Assembly: GCF_037975245.1 (NCBI RefSeq)
Contig: NC_092577.1
Location: forward strand, 6,417,001-6,481,000
Direction of reading: 5' to 3'
DNA from: Apostichopus japonicus
Taxonomy: Eukaryota; Echinodermata; Holothuroidea; Aspidochirotida; Stichopodidae
DNA length: 64,000 bases
This document shows, in pieces, positions 48,701 through 61,516 of this stretch. Every line of letters starts with the position of its first letter. Position 1 is the first letter of the stretch. The notes below the pieces were generated by a model. The model was given only the letters and a program-made list of their open reading frames with translations. It ran no database searches and was not told the DNA's origin. Made by a program: the position numbers and the translations under genes.

Positions 48701-51256
48701 TGCAGACAGTAATGAAACCTGATACCTTGTTATCTTTTATCTAGACCTGAGATGTCCACGCTGCTATGTGCACTGTGTTGTGGGTATTGACTGTGATGTT
48801 TGTATTGACTGTACACTAATGTCTATTTACAGATGGTAGCAAGCTGTGTGTGTATTTTCTGGGATCAATGGTGGTGTCTAACACTTCTGTTACACCGCAT
48901 TCGAAACTAGGTCAGATAACCGGCATGAGACGTTTCTTTGTGCGGGAGTCTTCACACCCTTTAAGGAGAAGTATTTATATCCCATTAATAGAGAAAGAAT
49001 TATGTTTCAATTGGTAGCATGCAACTTAAAATTTTGCAAACATTAGATACAATCAAACAATAACAAGGTTCATTTACAAGGTAATCTACTGCCCTTTATT
49101 TCACATTAGTCTGTCACATCAGAAGGTCACAGCTTTCAATAATTATTCAAACAAATTCCCTTGATGGGTGCTTCGTTAGATTCCTGCAATTTTCAAGTTT
49201 ATCAATGTAATAAGTTCTGAATGTGGCAATGTGGAGAAGCTTTGGGATAATCTGTGAATAAGACTGCCAGACTATCAACAAGATTCCACATCCATGCAAC
49301 TCCAACTGCTTCCTTCACCTCCTTGCAGATGTACCACATGTCCAAAAAAAAGTCAGCATTGGTTAATGTAATTAAAATCTGGCTTCCTCCTGAGCTGGCA
49401 AATACACATGAATTGTCAAGTACAGAGGTCAGTGTGAAACCACTGAAAGATCTTCTCAGCTTTCAAGAAAACAAAGACTTGAAGCCAAATTGACAGAGGC
49501 CACACTGATACCATTGCACTCTCATAAGATGAAGGTATCACACACACTTCATTTTGCTTCTGCGATGCAGTGCCTGGTAGACTGTGAGGGTCACCCAATG
49601 GATGTTTTAACAACTGCCTGGTTTATAGAGCTCTGCAACAGATAATTCATCCTAATGTCTAGTCGTCATCCTATCATGGCCTTGAGCAAGTTGAACCCAC
49701 TTCAACACAAAGCAGCTATTGAATTCTTGTCTAGGTACTGTCAAATCCACATCACCATCATTGCTGGTTCCAGCTACGCTGACCATGATAAAAGAGTACA
49801 ATGAGGGTTTTTTAATTCACCCAACAGAGCTTGCATTCCAGTACCTTTGGGCAGCTGAAAAGATATTCAGAAATTGTTATATATGAGTGTGTTCGTATGC
49901 ATGCATATGTGTGATTTTCTTGCTTTACATAACAGCTCCATTTTGATAAGCTATGTAACGTGGAAACCTGCCAATCATATGTTTGAAATAGGACAGGCTG
50001 AAACGATTCTTAAATGGAAAGCTTAACGACTTCTTGCATTTTTATACATCACTGTTCAGGTAAGGCCAGTAAGGGCAGTATGAAGAATAAAACTTGTAAC
50101 AATGAATAATTATCATTATGGCCATTTGCTGTCTGCATAATAACAAACTGAATGATGTCATCAGCCCTGTGCTCAGTATAGTATATATGTTAATGGAAAA
50201 TACATAAGCTACAACATACACCAGTCTTCAGTTGTTGCAGGTTTTTTTTTTCTCGACAGACCCATTCAATCTGTTGCACCTACTATAGCCTAGTACTACA
50301 TTCCTGAGAAATTAACACCACAATATCAGTCTTAGGTTTGCCCACAGACTCCCAACAATTGCTAACTCCTACACTCAAGTATATAGTTTAGTTTAGTAGA
50401 AAAAAAGACCAGGAGAGACATTCAAGTCCCCATTAAGGACCCTAAGGCTATATGAGAGGAATAAAACCGAGGCCATCAAATGTCATACCCAATTACAATG
50501 CTTAATGTACTCATCCAAAGTATTCTTAAACCCATTCACACTACTTGCAATTCAACCTTCTCAGGCAAACCATTCCATCCATTCACAACCCTTGTATAAG
50601 TTGTATTAGACTTTAGAGAAAAAGTTATGCCGAATATTAATCCTACTATGTAACTTCTGGAGTTTAATACAATGACCTCTGGTACAACTACTTTTTGGCA
50701 AACCTGAAAAGATCAGTGAAGCATAAATTGTCATTTTATGTGTAGGCCTACTTAATTTAATTGAAGGATCTATTAATGTAGGCCTGATGCTATAGTTGTG
50801 CGTCTGTAATCTAGCCTAGCCAGGACTGTGATGTGTGCTTTTCGTTTGTATGACTAAAGTAGAACTAGTAGTATGAGGCGTAAAATAAAACAAGTGTAAT
50901 GACAGGTTTTCAGTTAGTTTTCTATGCCTTTCAGGTGTGAAGATAAACGTAAATGTCATTAACTAACGCATACTCTAATTCATTACCTGATATCCATTTT
51001 GTTCCTCGTATGCCTGTCAAAATCTGACATTCTGAGTCGCTTCGTTTGTTCGCAACGAGCACAGTGTGCAAAGCTGCTATATATTGTGTGTGGTGTTTTT
51101 CGTGTTTCGCGCAACTGGTAACGACAACTGGACCTATTTTGATGCCCATGGTTTGCGTGTGACGTCACAAATCGCCAGTTGGCCAAACTCTCTCTATATA
51201 CGGCTCTGCTTACCCGGGGGGCGCGCGCCCCCAACGCCCCCCTGGATACGCGCCTG
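45701..51256 (+). mobile_element. Family 'R' TIR element copy B, split by a hAT-like insertion
   Basis: The left part 45701-47034 starts CAGGGGCGTATCCGGG and is collinear with copy A (293-2204), including two hairpin cores (45742, 46388) and the pyrimidine run. The right remnant 51209-51256 ends CCTGGATACGCGCCTG. The 4.17 kb between is the hAT-like copy 2. Copy B lacks part of copy A's interior (roughly 840-1400 in copy A). No clear TSD is seen for copy B. Confidence 0.78.
47035..51208 (+). mobile_element. 4.2 kb hAT-like element, copy 2
   Basis: Same ends as copy 1 (CAGAGCCGTATATAGAGAG and its inverted complement), with a perfect 8-bp TSD CTTACCCG (47027-47034, 51209-51216). It is inserted in the right end of family 'R' copy B. 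High similarity to copy 1 along the whole length, the intact TSD and the nested position indicate relatively recent movement. It lacks about 75 bp present in copy 1 near 31345-31420. Confidence 0.92.
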
Positions 51257-51573
51257 CACATGACAAAGATTTTTAATCTGCAGCCCACAAAGAGTAGGGT
51301 TCTAATAACAGTTATTTCCTGTGGACAGTTTTTTTTTTTAAACGGAGATCTCTTTGTTAAACTTCACCAACATATTACCATGAACGATACTATATATACT
51401 GTTTAACTGATGTACCAATAATACACGTGAGTCTGAAAATAAAACAAATAAACTGAATGACATCTTGTATGAATCTTACGTTATATCATACATTGATCTG
51501 AACACATTATAACTAACCCATCTGTAGTTTTCCAAACATGTATCTTGTGCGGTCCCTTTCTGTTTCTACTTAA

Positions 51574-52147
51574 AGGATTGGTTCAGGTGTTTGACATGTC
51601 TATTTTGTTTGAAGAGCACAAAAGACAAAAAAAAAACAGTGAAGAAACTACCATGATAGCATGTTCTGTTTAGGAGATATGACACTTTGAAGATATCAAA
51701 ATTTCTTTGAAAACGACTTGTGTAGAAAGATCTACTGTGAGGGTGTGATGTCACATCCTCGCTTCCATAACATTTGTGAATATATTTCTTATAAAAATTA
51801 TTTGCATTTTTTAACACATTTGAAAATAATACAATCTAAAATTCTTCAGATGCTTAATCTCAAATACTTCCTTTGACAAATATGAGATCTCCTGACATAT
51901 CATTTGGTTGAAAGTCATGAAATCTCACAAAATATTTAGAGAAAAAAACAAAGACTTTTCAGGAATGTGAGGATGTGACATCACGGCCAGTCAGATTTCA
52001 GCAGTTTCTACACAATCTGATAAAACTTTACACTTGAATATCTCTTTAACCGAAAAAGATATTTGAACAGTTTTTTTTTCACCATTGTGTTTCTTTTATT
52101 GTCCTCTTTCATATAACATAAACATGTATGACAACTGAACCAATCCT
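51574..52147. mobile_element. TTAA foldback MITE (Kolobok-like)
   Basis: TTAA (51570-51573, 52148-52151) flanks AGGATTGGTTCAG and CTGAACCAATCCT. Internal inverted arms GTGATGTCACATCCTC (51745-51760) and GAGGATGTGACATCAC (51969-51984) make it foldback-like. Non-coding. Confidence 0.78.
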
Positions 52148-52151
52148 TTAA

Positions 52152-53467
52152 TGTTACTGAATTACCGTTCAATTCTTATTAGCTTCGTTTTGCTTATTTG
52201 CAAACGATATTAGCATTTAGTACAATTTAAGTCAGCTAATCATGACATGATGAGATATGGATTGTCTCCAACTGGTTAAAAAACGATAAATTGTCTCCAA
52301 ATAATAGTTTCTTACAGATCAGTGCACTCTATATTACCCCCTAAAGTTGCACATTTTTTGACAAGATAAAACTTATTAACCGAGCGCTGTATGTTTTTTT
52401 CATAAAATATAGATTTGCGTGCCAAACTGTTCCTCTTCGGTGAACCCAATTAAATGGGAATTGAAAAAAAAAATTCCCCTTCTCGGTTACCTATTTCACA
52501 AAGGTTTAAAAAAAATCCGGCAAGCAATCTGAAAAGCATGACCGCAGTTGTACCTCTTACCTTTGTCCTTCCCTCATCAAAATATTTTCCTGATCATTAC
52601 AAATATTGGTTACACAGCGTCTCCATGTCGACATAATTCCATCATAGAAGCCAGTTGGGTATAGCCACAGTTAGATTGGTCAGATGTAGAGGCACCACCA
52701 GTCCGCTGGGGATAAGGTTGTGCAAATTTTAAGTTCAAACACGATCTTTTAAAGCTAAAAGGAAAGTGACTGACTTGGATAAAGCGTGTGTTTATAGTAG
52801 TTTATTTAATGTAGATTATACGTGTGGCTAAGAAGTCACGGGTCATAGAGCCGAGCAGTGCGGTGGCTGGGATTTAAGACAAACAAAGTGGGCTCACCAA
52901 GACATGTTAACGTACCTAGTAATGCGTCATATGAATGGTAATTGTACGGCGGTTTTTGTTTACCCGGTAAAGGTTACCTGGTAAAGTACATGGATTTTTA
53001 ATTGTAAATTGTACCAGATGAGCCATATAGAATACATGCTTAAGGTAGTTAAAAACACCTTGAAATTTAATGGAAATATGATAGTTATTATGGTAATCCT
53101 ATTACTTTATAAATTTGAAGTGCCAAGTTTTGTCTCTTATGAAAATTGAAAATCACTTTTTTTGTGAATCAATCCCCTTCCGCTTCCCTGGTCCTCTTTC
53201 AGTACTAACTAGTATGACTTTCCATCGTTTGTACAAATTAGTTGCTCTCCATTGCAAATACTTTGGTAACACCCAGTGCTACATCAGACACATGGTATAC
53301 CAAGTTTGTGATAAACTGGTATATCACAAACGTGCATTTTTTTTTATCAATAACACGTGCCCCTTCTAGTTAACGAAACGTGTTCTTTCGTTATTTAAAA
53401 GTGCCTTTCTGCTAAGTAAGTAGTAAAAACGGTGCCGGTGTCTTTAAAACGATTTATGGGGCTAGTA
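52152..53467. other. No recognisable gene
   Basis: AT-rich sequence without family-like open frames or recognisable repeats beyond short homopolymers. Confidence 0.4.
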
Positions 53468-53950
53468 TCAACTTACAACTGGAGGCTTAACTGCATCATC
53501 ACAGCATCAGTGGTACAACAAGAGGCTTAAAAACTACATCATTACAGCAACCGGGGTACAACTGGAAACTGTAGGCTTACAAAAAGCATCTTCACAGCAT
53601 CAGGGTTACAACTAGAGGCTTAACAACTGCATCATTACAGTATCAGGGATACAACTGGAGGCTTAACAACTGCATCATGACAACATCAGGGGTACAATTT
53701 GGAGGCCTAAAGAGGCTTAAAAACTGCATCATTACAGCATTAGGGATACAACTGTAGGCTTAAAGAGGCTGGATCATCACAGCATCAGGGGTACAACTGG
53801 AGGCTTAACAACTGCATCACTACAGTATCAGGGGTACTAGTGTAGGCTTAAAGAGGCTTAACAACTGCATTATTACAGCACCATGGATACAACTGGGGGC
53901 TTTAATAGGCTTAAAACTGCATCATTACAGTATTACGGGTACAGCTGGAT
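53468..53950 (+). repeat. Minisatellite of about 43-60 bp units
   Basis: The motif GGTACAACTGGAGGCTTAAC-AACTGCATCATTACAGCATCAG repeats about nine times, some units with an added TAGGCTTAAAGAGG segment. Confidence 0.9.
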
Positions 53951-54837
53951 CTCAAAAATAAAAATCAAATTGTAGAATTCTCCTCCGTCGGTAAGTAACC
54001 AATTGTTCAGTTGCATTAACAGAAAAACGAATTCATAAGATAAACACTACGATTAATATTTAATACCATCATAACAATATAAACTAAAAAATATATTAAA
54101 GGAGAAACTTATACCTTCACCTAAAACATCAAACCTTACATAGTCCTGAAATCGTCCTTCCCCGCCACCACCCTGCTCACCGTCTTCGCAAAATGAACAA
54201 AAGTGTTGAACACAGGACATACTTTAGACAATGTGTATCATGTCACGTTACTCCTGTATGTTCTCGGTTCCTTTTAAGTCCCCATATTCCCGTATTGGAA
54301 AGACTTAGTATAGTTATACATGTGGCGAAGAGCGTTTCCATATGGCTGTTCTGGCTCACTCTACATGATAGCAAAGACCTGTTCTCCAAAAGAAATAATA
54401 TACTCCTGTATTATCCCAAGTTACCCTTTAAGTCCCCATATTCCAGTATAGGAAAGACTGTAGTGTAATGACATGACGACAAAGAGCGGGTCTATACGGC
54501 TGTTCTGGCTCTCTAAACATGATAACAAAGACCTGTTGATAATATGCCTCAGATTTGAATAATGATACATTGTTTTGACTGTAGCAGGAAATTGAAACAG
54601 ATGTCATCTCCCTCATTAACCTACATTAAAACCGAGACAACTGGTGATGCCAAGTAATGCGCTCTTTTTCAAGAAAGTTGCTCACGAAATGAAACATCTC
54701 AAATATGAAAAATGATATACGCTAGTTTTGTCTGAAGACGAAGTGGAGTTGATCTGCTATATAACGCAGAGAAAATAAGGATAATGTACAAATGCATCAA
54801 TGCAAGTTTGCAAAACAAGATGACTCTAGACCAATTC

Positions 54838-54848
54838 TTTATTTATTT
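54838..54848 (-). terminator. Putative polyadenylation signals of the LRR-Ig gene
   Basis: On the minus strand, overlapping AATAAATAAAG motifs lie about 150 bp past the stop. Another AATAAA (54985-54990) is only 10 bp past it and probably too close to be the one used. Confidence 0.45.
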
Positions 54849-54999
54849 TTTTGAAGCATATAACTCACAATTCATGATCATTTCCTTGATTTCGTTAACA
54901 CGTTAGCCAAAGATCTTTCTATGTCCTGTGCTCTCGGGAGTCCAATTTTAAACTGCATATTACCATAATGAATTGTAAATTATCTTTATTCGTAGAGTC

Positions 55000-56670
55000 T
55001 TAAGGTTTTCGCCAATCTTTTTCATAGCAATTTTCGATCCTCCCTCCTTGTTTTGCGGATGTTTTCGCTGACATTCCAGAAAGTACTTCTGCGACGATAT
55101 CGATCCTCTCATAAACATCATCATCTTTTGGACATGACCCAGAAATAGTAAGAGGCTTCGGCTGAGATGTATGGCCATCTTTGATGTCTTTTCTGGGGTT
55201 CACCTTCGCTGCCTGTTCCACAGTGGTTCCTCTGAGCAATTTTATTGCTTTATTTGCATTAACTAGCCGGTACTGCATGAAACCCAAAATCATTAGAATA
55301 ACCAGAAGAATCACCATAATCGTTGATACGGCAATGACAAAAGGCAATGAAGAAGAATACTTTTCTCCTCCATTATTTGTGTCTGACTTTCCAGTGATAT
55401 TAGGTTGCCAAGATCTAGTGGTTAACACCTCTTGGGTTGAATCTTTCACAGACACGCTGATATTGACGGAAAGCGAACTATGCGGACTCAACGGTCGACA
55501 AACGAAAGTACCCGCCGATGTCAGCCCTTGGACTGTCAGATACTCTGTCTCTGTTTGTCTGAAGTAGTCCCATCCAGAGTTTACGAACACTTCCGATGAT
55601 TTGCTTGGAGTAAATATCCAGTCATAACGCCGAGTCGGAGGATCAGCACCAATGGTAGGACAGCGAAGTACCAATGTATCCCCAAGCATGGTTTCAGCAG
55701 TCAATGTAGCATTAGGATCTAGCCGAGGAGGACACGTGAAATCGTGAGGAGACAACGAAGTAACAGGGAAACCTTGTAATGTAAGGGGTGAAGCACATCT
55801 GTATGACCGGTCGAACCTGTCCAACCAGGAGGGCCTGATACAATGTTCATTACTATTTCGTACAACAGCACTCCTAAAAGATGAATTGTCATAAGCAAAC
55901 CACCTTTGTGTACAGTCACAATTAAATGGATTGTTATCCAAATTGATGGACGCTAAAATTCCGGATTCGTTGAGGAATAATTCTTCTTTGTAATCCAAAC
56001 CTTCAATCAAATTGTAACTAACATCCAACGATAAAGAACTTAATGTCATATCAAGAATACATCGAAGGCAGATATTAGAGAACGACAGAATATTATTATT
56101 CTTCAAGATAATTGTTGCAGATAATGACTGAAAATTAAATGCGTCGTGGGGTATATAATTTATCTTGTTATTCTGTAAGTCAAGTAAAAAAGTATCTAAG
56201 TTGTCATGCAGAGTAACTGCATGAGCTGAAACCTCCGTCATACCGTTGTCTTTGACGTAGAGTCGCAAATGTCTACGCCATGTTGATTGCCAAGATTTGA
56301 TTTCCAAAAAGTTGGATGGAAACGAGACAAGTCTATTGAACGACAAATAGATATTTATAAAGCCATTGACATTCGGCACGTATGTTCCCGACGAACCTTT
56401 TATATTATTGTGTTGTAAGTCGAAGATGAGGAAAGTTGTTGGGGCCGACGCTGGCACATCGTTCCAGTTGACTATACTAATATTGTTTCCAGTAAAATAA
56501 AATCTGGAATAAGAGGACGACGGTCCACACGAGAAAATCGAAGTCAAACCTAGGTCTTCGCAGTATAAATTAGTACCAATACAACGACAAAGATCGGGAC
56601 AAGGCTCACACTCTTGACATGAAACTGAACTGACAAAGATTAAAATAACGAAGATTCCGAAACGATCCAT
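55000..56670 (-). CDS. Intronless LRR-Ig transmembrane receptor
   Basis: A complete single-exon frame of 556 codons runs from an ATG at 56670 to TAA at 55000. An N-terminal signal peptide (about 1-18, hydrophobic, ending VSC) precedes a cysteine-rich LRRNT cap (CEPCPDLCRCIG, about 20-37) and several degenerate leucine-rich repeats (about 50-250). An LRRCT cap follows (NPFNCDCTQRWF to YRCASP, about 250-300). Next is one Ig-like domain (about 310-405; Cys in LVLRCP and in AGTFVCRP, with a core W in YDWIF). A transmembrane helix lies at about 442-467, with an approximately 89-residue cytoplasmic tail. The tail has DDDVYERIDI, which contains a YxxI motif suited to SH2 or adaptor binding, and no TIR domain. 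LRR-Ig proteins act in cell adhesion, neural guidance or immunity; which applies here is not determined. A one-exon form could reflect retrocopy origin or expansion of intronless receptors. Confidence 0.92.
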   Translation of the reverse strand: MDRFGIFVILIFVSSVSCQECEPCPDLCRCIGTNLYCEDLGLTSIFSCGPSSSYSRFYFTGNNISIVNWNDVPASAPTTFLIFDLQHNNIKGSSGTYVPNVNGFINIYLSFNRLVSFPSNFLEIKSWQSTWRRHLRLYVKDNGMTEVSAHAVTLHDNLDTFLLDLQNNKINYIPHDAFNFQSLSATIILKNNNILSFSNICLRCILDMTLSSLSLDVSYNLIEGLDYKEELFLNESGILASINLDNNPFNCDCTQRWFAYDNSSFRSAVVRNSNEHCIRPSWLDRFDRSYRCASPLTLQGFPVTSLSPHDFTCPPRLDPNATLTAETMLGDTLVLRCPTIGADPPTRRYDWIFTPSKSSEVFVNSGWDYFRQTETEYLTVQGLTSAGTFVCRPLSPHSSLSVNISVSVKDSTQEVLTTRSWQPNITGKSDTNNGGEKYSSSLPFVIAVSTIMVILLVILMILGFMQYRLVNANKAIKLLRGTTVEQAAKVNPRKDIKDGHTSQPKPLTISGSCPKDDDVYERIDIVAEVLSGMSAKTSAKQGGRIENCYEKDWRKP

Positions 56671-57790
56671 ATTTGTTTCCCAAATTATAGCCGCAACGAG
56701 GGGTTCGATAAAACTAACTTGATTTAGTCACGCTTTAGGTTAAGATGGGTGTTGCAGTCACAAATGGTTAGGAGCGTATTACTGTAGTCACCTTAGGCTC
56801 ATTTGGTATTATGCAGTGACTTCAACGGCGGTATGGTATGGTAGTCACTAACAAAGAGGTTTAGAAACACAACAGACTAAACAACCAGAGAACGACACCT
56901 TTTTGATTCACATCGGTTCTACAATGAACACTGAACGCTTGCTTTTCATTTCAAACAATGCAAATAACGTTTGCGCTGTGTATTAGATTGATGATATTTT
57001 AGACTGAACTTTTGTACAAAGTTAAGGGAATATATATACAATCAACGATGCAAGCTTTGCGGAAAGGAACACATTTGCGTCGGTGTCAGGTTAAGAAACG
57101 GGCAAAGTTTACAAGGTCTATACCAAAGTGCCCATTGGCAATAACACTTTCTTGTATCTTCCTTGTGCAGTCGCACCTAGTCAATCATAAATCACAATGG
57201 CCTTTGTTGAATACTTTGCGTTCTCTGTTCACCTGGTTTGATTTTCAAAATATATCTTGTTAAAATCACAACCTTGTAATGTGAGACATAGCGTTGCAAC
57301 TACCAAATGTATGTCGGCTTTCAACACACACACACACAAAGAAGTAAAGTGTGATAAAATTAATGTTTAGTAAATGAGAAAAAATGAAGAAATTATAGCA
57401 AGGAATTACACGTAGGCTGTTATATTTTGTGTCAACTTAACTACTAGTCATGGGTCATTGTGTAAACTGGTCATGTGACATAAACGTCAATCTCTCTGAT
57501 TACTGATGTTCCATTGTTAACATTCATCCCTCACGGAAATATGCTTATTCTGCGCTGAGGTGTAGTCGTAAATACAACGTCCTTGTGTGTTTCCATGTAA
57601 GAAGCACATCCATTACTCACATCACGATTAAAGTATGCTGGCATCAAGTTGGCATATATTAAATTTATGTTTTAATGTTAGGCACACGAAGATACACTAT
57701 AAAATATGACTTATTCAGTCATTAACTCCCATCCCTTCTACATAATAACTTGAAGGTGTTTTAAAACCACTTTGGAATGAAAAAATGCTT
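56671..57790. other. No recognisable gene; 5' flank of the LRR-Ig gene
   Basis: Includes the presumed promoter (just above 56670). A short (CA)n run lies at about 57327-57338. Open frames are short and unfamiliar. Confidence 0.4.
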
Positions 57791-57792
57791 TG

Positions 57793-58097
57793 AACCATAC
57801 TCATTATGTGGTCTGTTGTAATGGATGTTGTATTAAACCATACTCAGTATGTGGGACTGATGTAATGTATATGTAATATTACACCATATCCAGGTTGTTG
57901 TAATGCATGTAGTATTAAATCATACTCATTTTGTGGTAGTATTGTAATGTATATAGTATTAAACCATACTCCGTTTGTGGTACTGTTGCAATGTATGTAG
58001 TACTAAACCATATCGTTAGTGGCACTGTTGTAATGTATGTAGTATTAAACCAAACTCATTTTGTGGTACTGTTGTAAGGTATGTAAATGATATTAAA
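57793..58097 (+). repeat. Minisatellite of about 50-bp units
   Basis: Units of the form TGTAATGTATGTAGTATTAAACCATACTC-TTTGTGGTACTGT repeat about six times with substitutions. Confidence 0.85.
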
Positions 58098-58599
58098 TAA
58101 TCTGATCTAGGGTGACTTCTTCAGCTTGAATCTTAACATGCATTGCAGACTAGACTTTCACTTAATACTGACATATTACCATTGACCCAACTTGCTGTAT
58201 TAATCACATGGTCAAACTAAGCATCATTCGTTCCCTCAGCGTACTCTATAGCACAAAGGTGGGGAACTTGATTCCATGCTAACGATTGTTTTGCCCAATT
58301 AAGTTGTGTAAATCAGATAATATAAGCTATTTACTAACTTAATTATAACCATAGGGAAAACCCTCCCAGCGGAAAGCTCGTCTTTTAGTACAGATTCAGC
58401 ACAAGAGTAGTTTGCAAGCTAATAACCCTGGTTGAAGTAAATACTGCAGATGGAGTGTAGTATAAATCTAAACAGACTGAGTCGGTGCTTTCAAGGTTTT
58501 ATGACTGGGAATCATGTGACATAACACCACAACGGTGAATGAATGAAAGAGGGACATTGTTTGTGGTTTGGAAATTTTTGCATACTCACTGTTACAACA

Positions 58600-59320
58600 A
58601 AGAACTGAACTTGATGAGATCCATTTGATATTTTGACATTTGGATCTCTGCTGACCCCAAATGACATTTGACCTCCACTCAAATTAATATGGTTCTTGTA
58701 CTCACTTTAAGATATGCCAAATATGAGCTAGGCGATGTAACTTGGGAACTCGTGTTTACAAGGATTGTGTTTCTCAGGTTTTACAGAGTGTGTCCTTTGA
58801 CCTCCACTAAAGGCACGCCTACGCCTACTGGATGCTCGAAAGTTTATAATGAGTTTTCACTTTTTTTTTATTTTTGTAGATGTACTTCATTTGTTTCTTG
58901 TACTCATAATAGGGAAGCCACATACACCATATGATAGCCGTTACAGTTTCCTATCTGGAGATATTGTGTTTACAAGATTTCAAGTTTTGATCCCTGGGAC
59001 CTAAAATGAACTCTGACCTACACCAAATTGTATTAAGCTTTTACACTACATTAGGCTATTGGACTATGCTATGCCTGAGCCCCTTTGATGTTCAGGTTCT
59101 GGAGATACAGCCTTTTGAGAATTGTTTTGCCCTTTGCAGAACCCAAATTACTTTTGACCCCCACCCAAAATAATAGGTTTCTTTTACTAATTACGGGGAA
59201 GCCACTTGCCAAATAAGAGAACTGCGAATGTTATTGATCTTAGATATCATGTTTAAAGCAACGGCATAACAGACACACATGCCCACTTGACTTCATAGGT
59301 TACTTCCCTGCCTATGGCAA
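58600..59320 (+). repeat. Degenerate dispersed/tandem repeat with TTTGACCTCCAC motifs
   Basis: Recurrent ACCCCAAATGACATTTGACC, TTTGACCTCCAC and TTTGACCCCCAC phrases alternate with TTGTACTCA(T/C) and GGAAGCCAC. It reads as an old multi-copy repeat, not a gene. Confidence 0.55.
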
Positions 59321-61516
59321 GTAACCGAACAAAGAGTTGAAGAAGCTCGTTTAATACTGATATACAAGTTTGACAAAGTTTTATTTATCAAATAAAGCAA
59401 ACACCCACTTTGTATTTGACTCTATAATAGCTAATGCTGCAATACTTACAAAAGTACTAAATGCACAATGTGGCAAGAGGTTCAAACATTTCTAGAATAC
59501 TGAAGTTCATGGAGTATTAATATAGTCCCAACGGATAAGACAGCTTCACTGCTTGCATTTTTCTTCTTTAGCACCAAAGGGAATAGTGCATAAAGGTAAA
59601 GGCACATAATATCCTCAAATCAAGTATTTCACGAACTTAATAGTACTGGTTTAAGAAGTGACGAACAATGAGCTTACACATCTTAACTATTGTTTCTCTT
59701 GGAGCTGTGACACATTAGGTTATGGGTATTGGCAGTAGATACTTAACATGAACATCTGAATATGATAGGTGTGAATCGATGATCACTATAATCTAACAGT
59801 AATAAATGGTTTGGTTTTCAGAATTCCTTAATAATATCCCTCTACATATAGGTCTGATATGATACGACTGATATTCTGACATATTTCAATTCTAAATAGC
59901 CTGATGTGATGTTGGCATTATTATTTAAGTTTTGGTTACCTTTATGGAAATGGACTTCACGGCTACTAGCACCTAAAGTGTCTGTAGAAATGATTTGAAA
60001 AGTAAGGTTTGATATTTCAAATGTGGAGAGTGTGAAATAATATGGGTTACATATCTCAGAGTGGTTAACTATACACTGTTAGCTAGCCATTATTTGACTG
60101 TCTAGCATATTTGGTGAGGAGGTCACATTTGTCTTTAAGCTTGTCATTTATTTGCCTTTTACACTGTACCATTCCTGGTTACGATAAAGTATCCGGTATA
60201 ATTATCATGTCCTGATACTCACAAAACTATACTCGTATTGAGATGCCTGTGTAGTCTTTTGTGTAGTACATCTGCGTATTATAGTCTTACACGTAGCCTA
60301 CTATATAGCTGGCCTTTTGGAAATCTAGTATGCATGACCATTGAGGCTATACTCACTTGTATATAGTACGTACTCATCACGTAGGCAACTACACAGCGGC
60401 CACTTTGGAAAGCTATTATGCATGATCATTAAGGTACACGTACTCATACCAATGGAATGTTGTTGATTGTGTTTTGGTCGTTTTTTTTTCTTTTTGTACT
60501 GACTTATATGTTGACTTCAATGCGAGAGAGAGAGAGCGCACGAGCAAAAACTGTTAGTCAACTGCTTATCTAACTGTTGAATGCCTGCTTAGGGTGACTT
60601 TAAAGGTTAAGAAGGCCTGGCGATTTGATCCTAGCAGGATCTCCTTCAAAGGCAAAGTGAAACGAAAACAGATTAAGGACACCTACCAAGCTTAAGACAG
60701 GTGGACAGAGATTAAATTTGGATCAATGAACGATGAAGAGAGTTACAAGACAAAAAAAGACTTAATGAAAGTAGAAATAGCTTAGGAGATGAAAGGGCTA
60801 CGTAAATAAACTGTGCAGGGGTATATATGTGTAGTAATATGGGTGAATTATTCAGCAGGTGAAAGAGGAGAATGGGCAAGGATGATTAAAGGGGGGGTGG
60901 GGTGGATAACAAGTGAGAGGAGTGGTGATGAAGAGAGGAGAGCTAGTGGAAGGTTTCTTGTCAGTTTGCCTTTGAAGGATATCTAGTGATACGGCGTTGA
61001 TTTATCATTTCTTATGTAGCCATGAACGATTCAAGGTCGCATCTTGATGAAGGAGAATTGTATGTATGGCAGAATGATAATTACGCATCGCCTTAATTTA
61101 CCGATGAAATTAAATGTGTTACACTATTAAGAAGTACATCGCCTCTTCCTCCACTTTCATTGCAGCTTCTCCCACCCCCCCAACCTTCGCCTCCCCTCTC
61201 CCTCCCTTGACGACATTCATGTCGTCGGTTCTCATGCAAGCTGCCCCCACACCGCTCCTTTGATATCCTCATCTGAATTAATACTTGGAAACTTAAATTC
61301 TTTCGCCGTGGTAAATGTTGGGGTTGCTCCGCCTTCGGCTTCTAGCTTGTACCCTATCATGATTTTATATAATAATACTCTGAATAGAAAATTCAAACAA
61401 AACCGTCATAATAGGTCAAATATTTTCTAGAAGTAGTGTAGTCAACGCATGCGCAATAACATATGTTTCATATTGATGTATTATTTTCCTATCAATATTG
61501 TATTGTATCTACTTAA
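59321..61516. other. No recognisable gene
   Basis: AT-rich sequence with a short GA-repeat (about 60522-60537) and a pyrimidine-rich stretch (about 61140-61210). No domain-bearing open frames. Confidence 0.45.
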
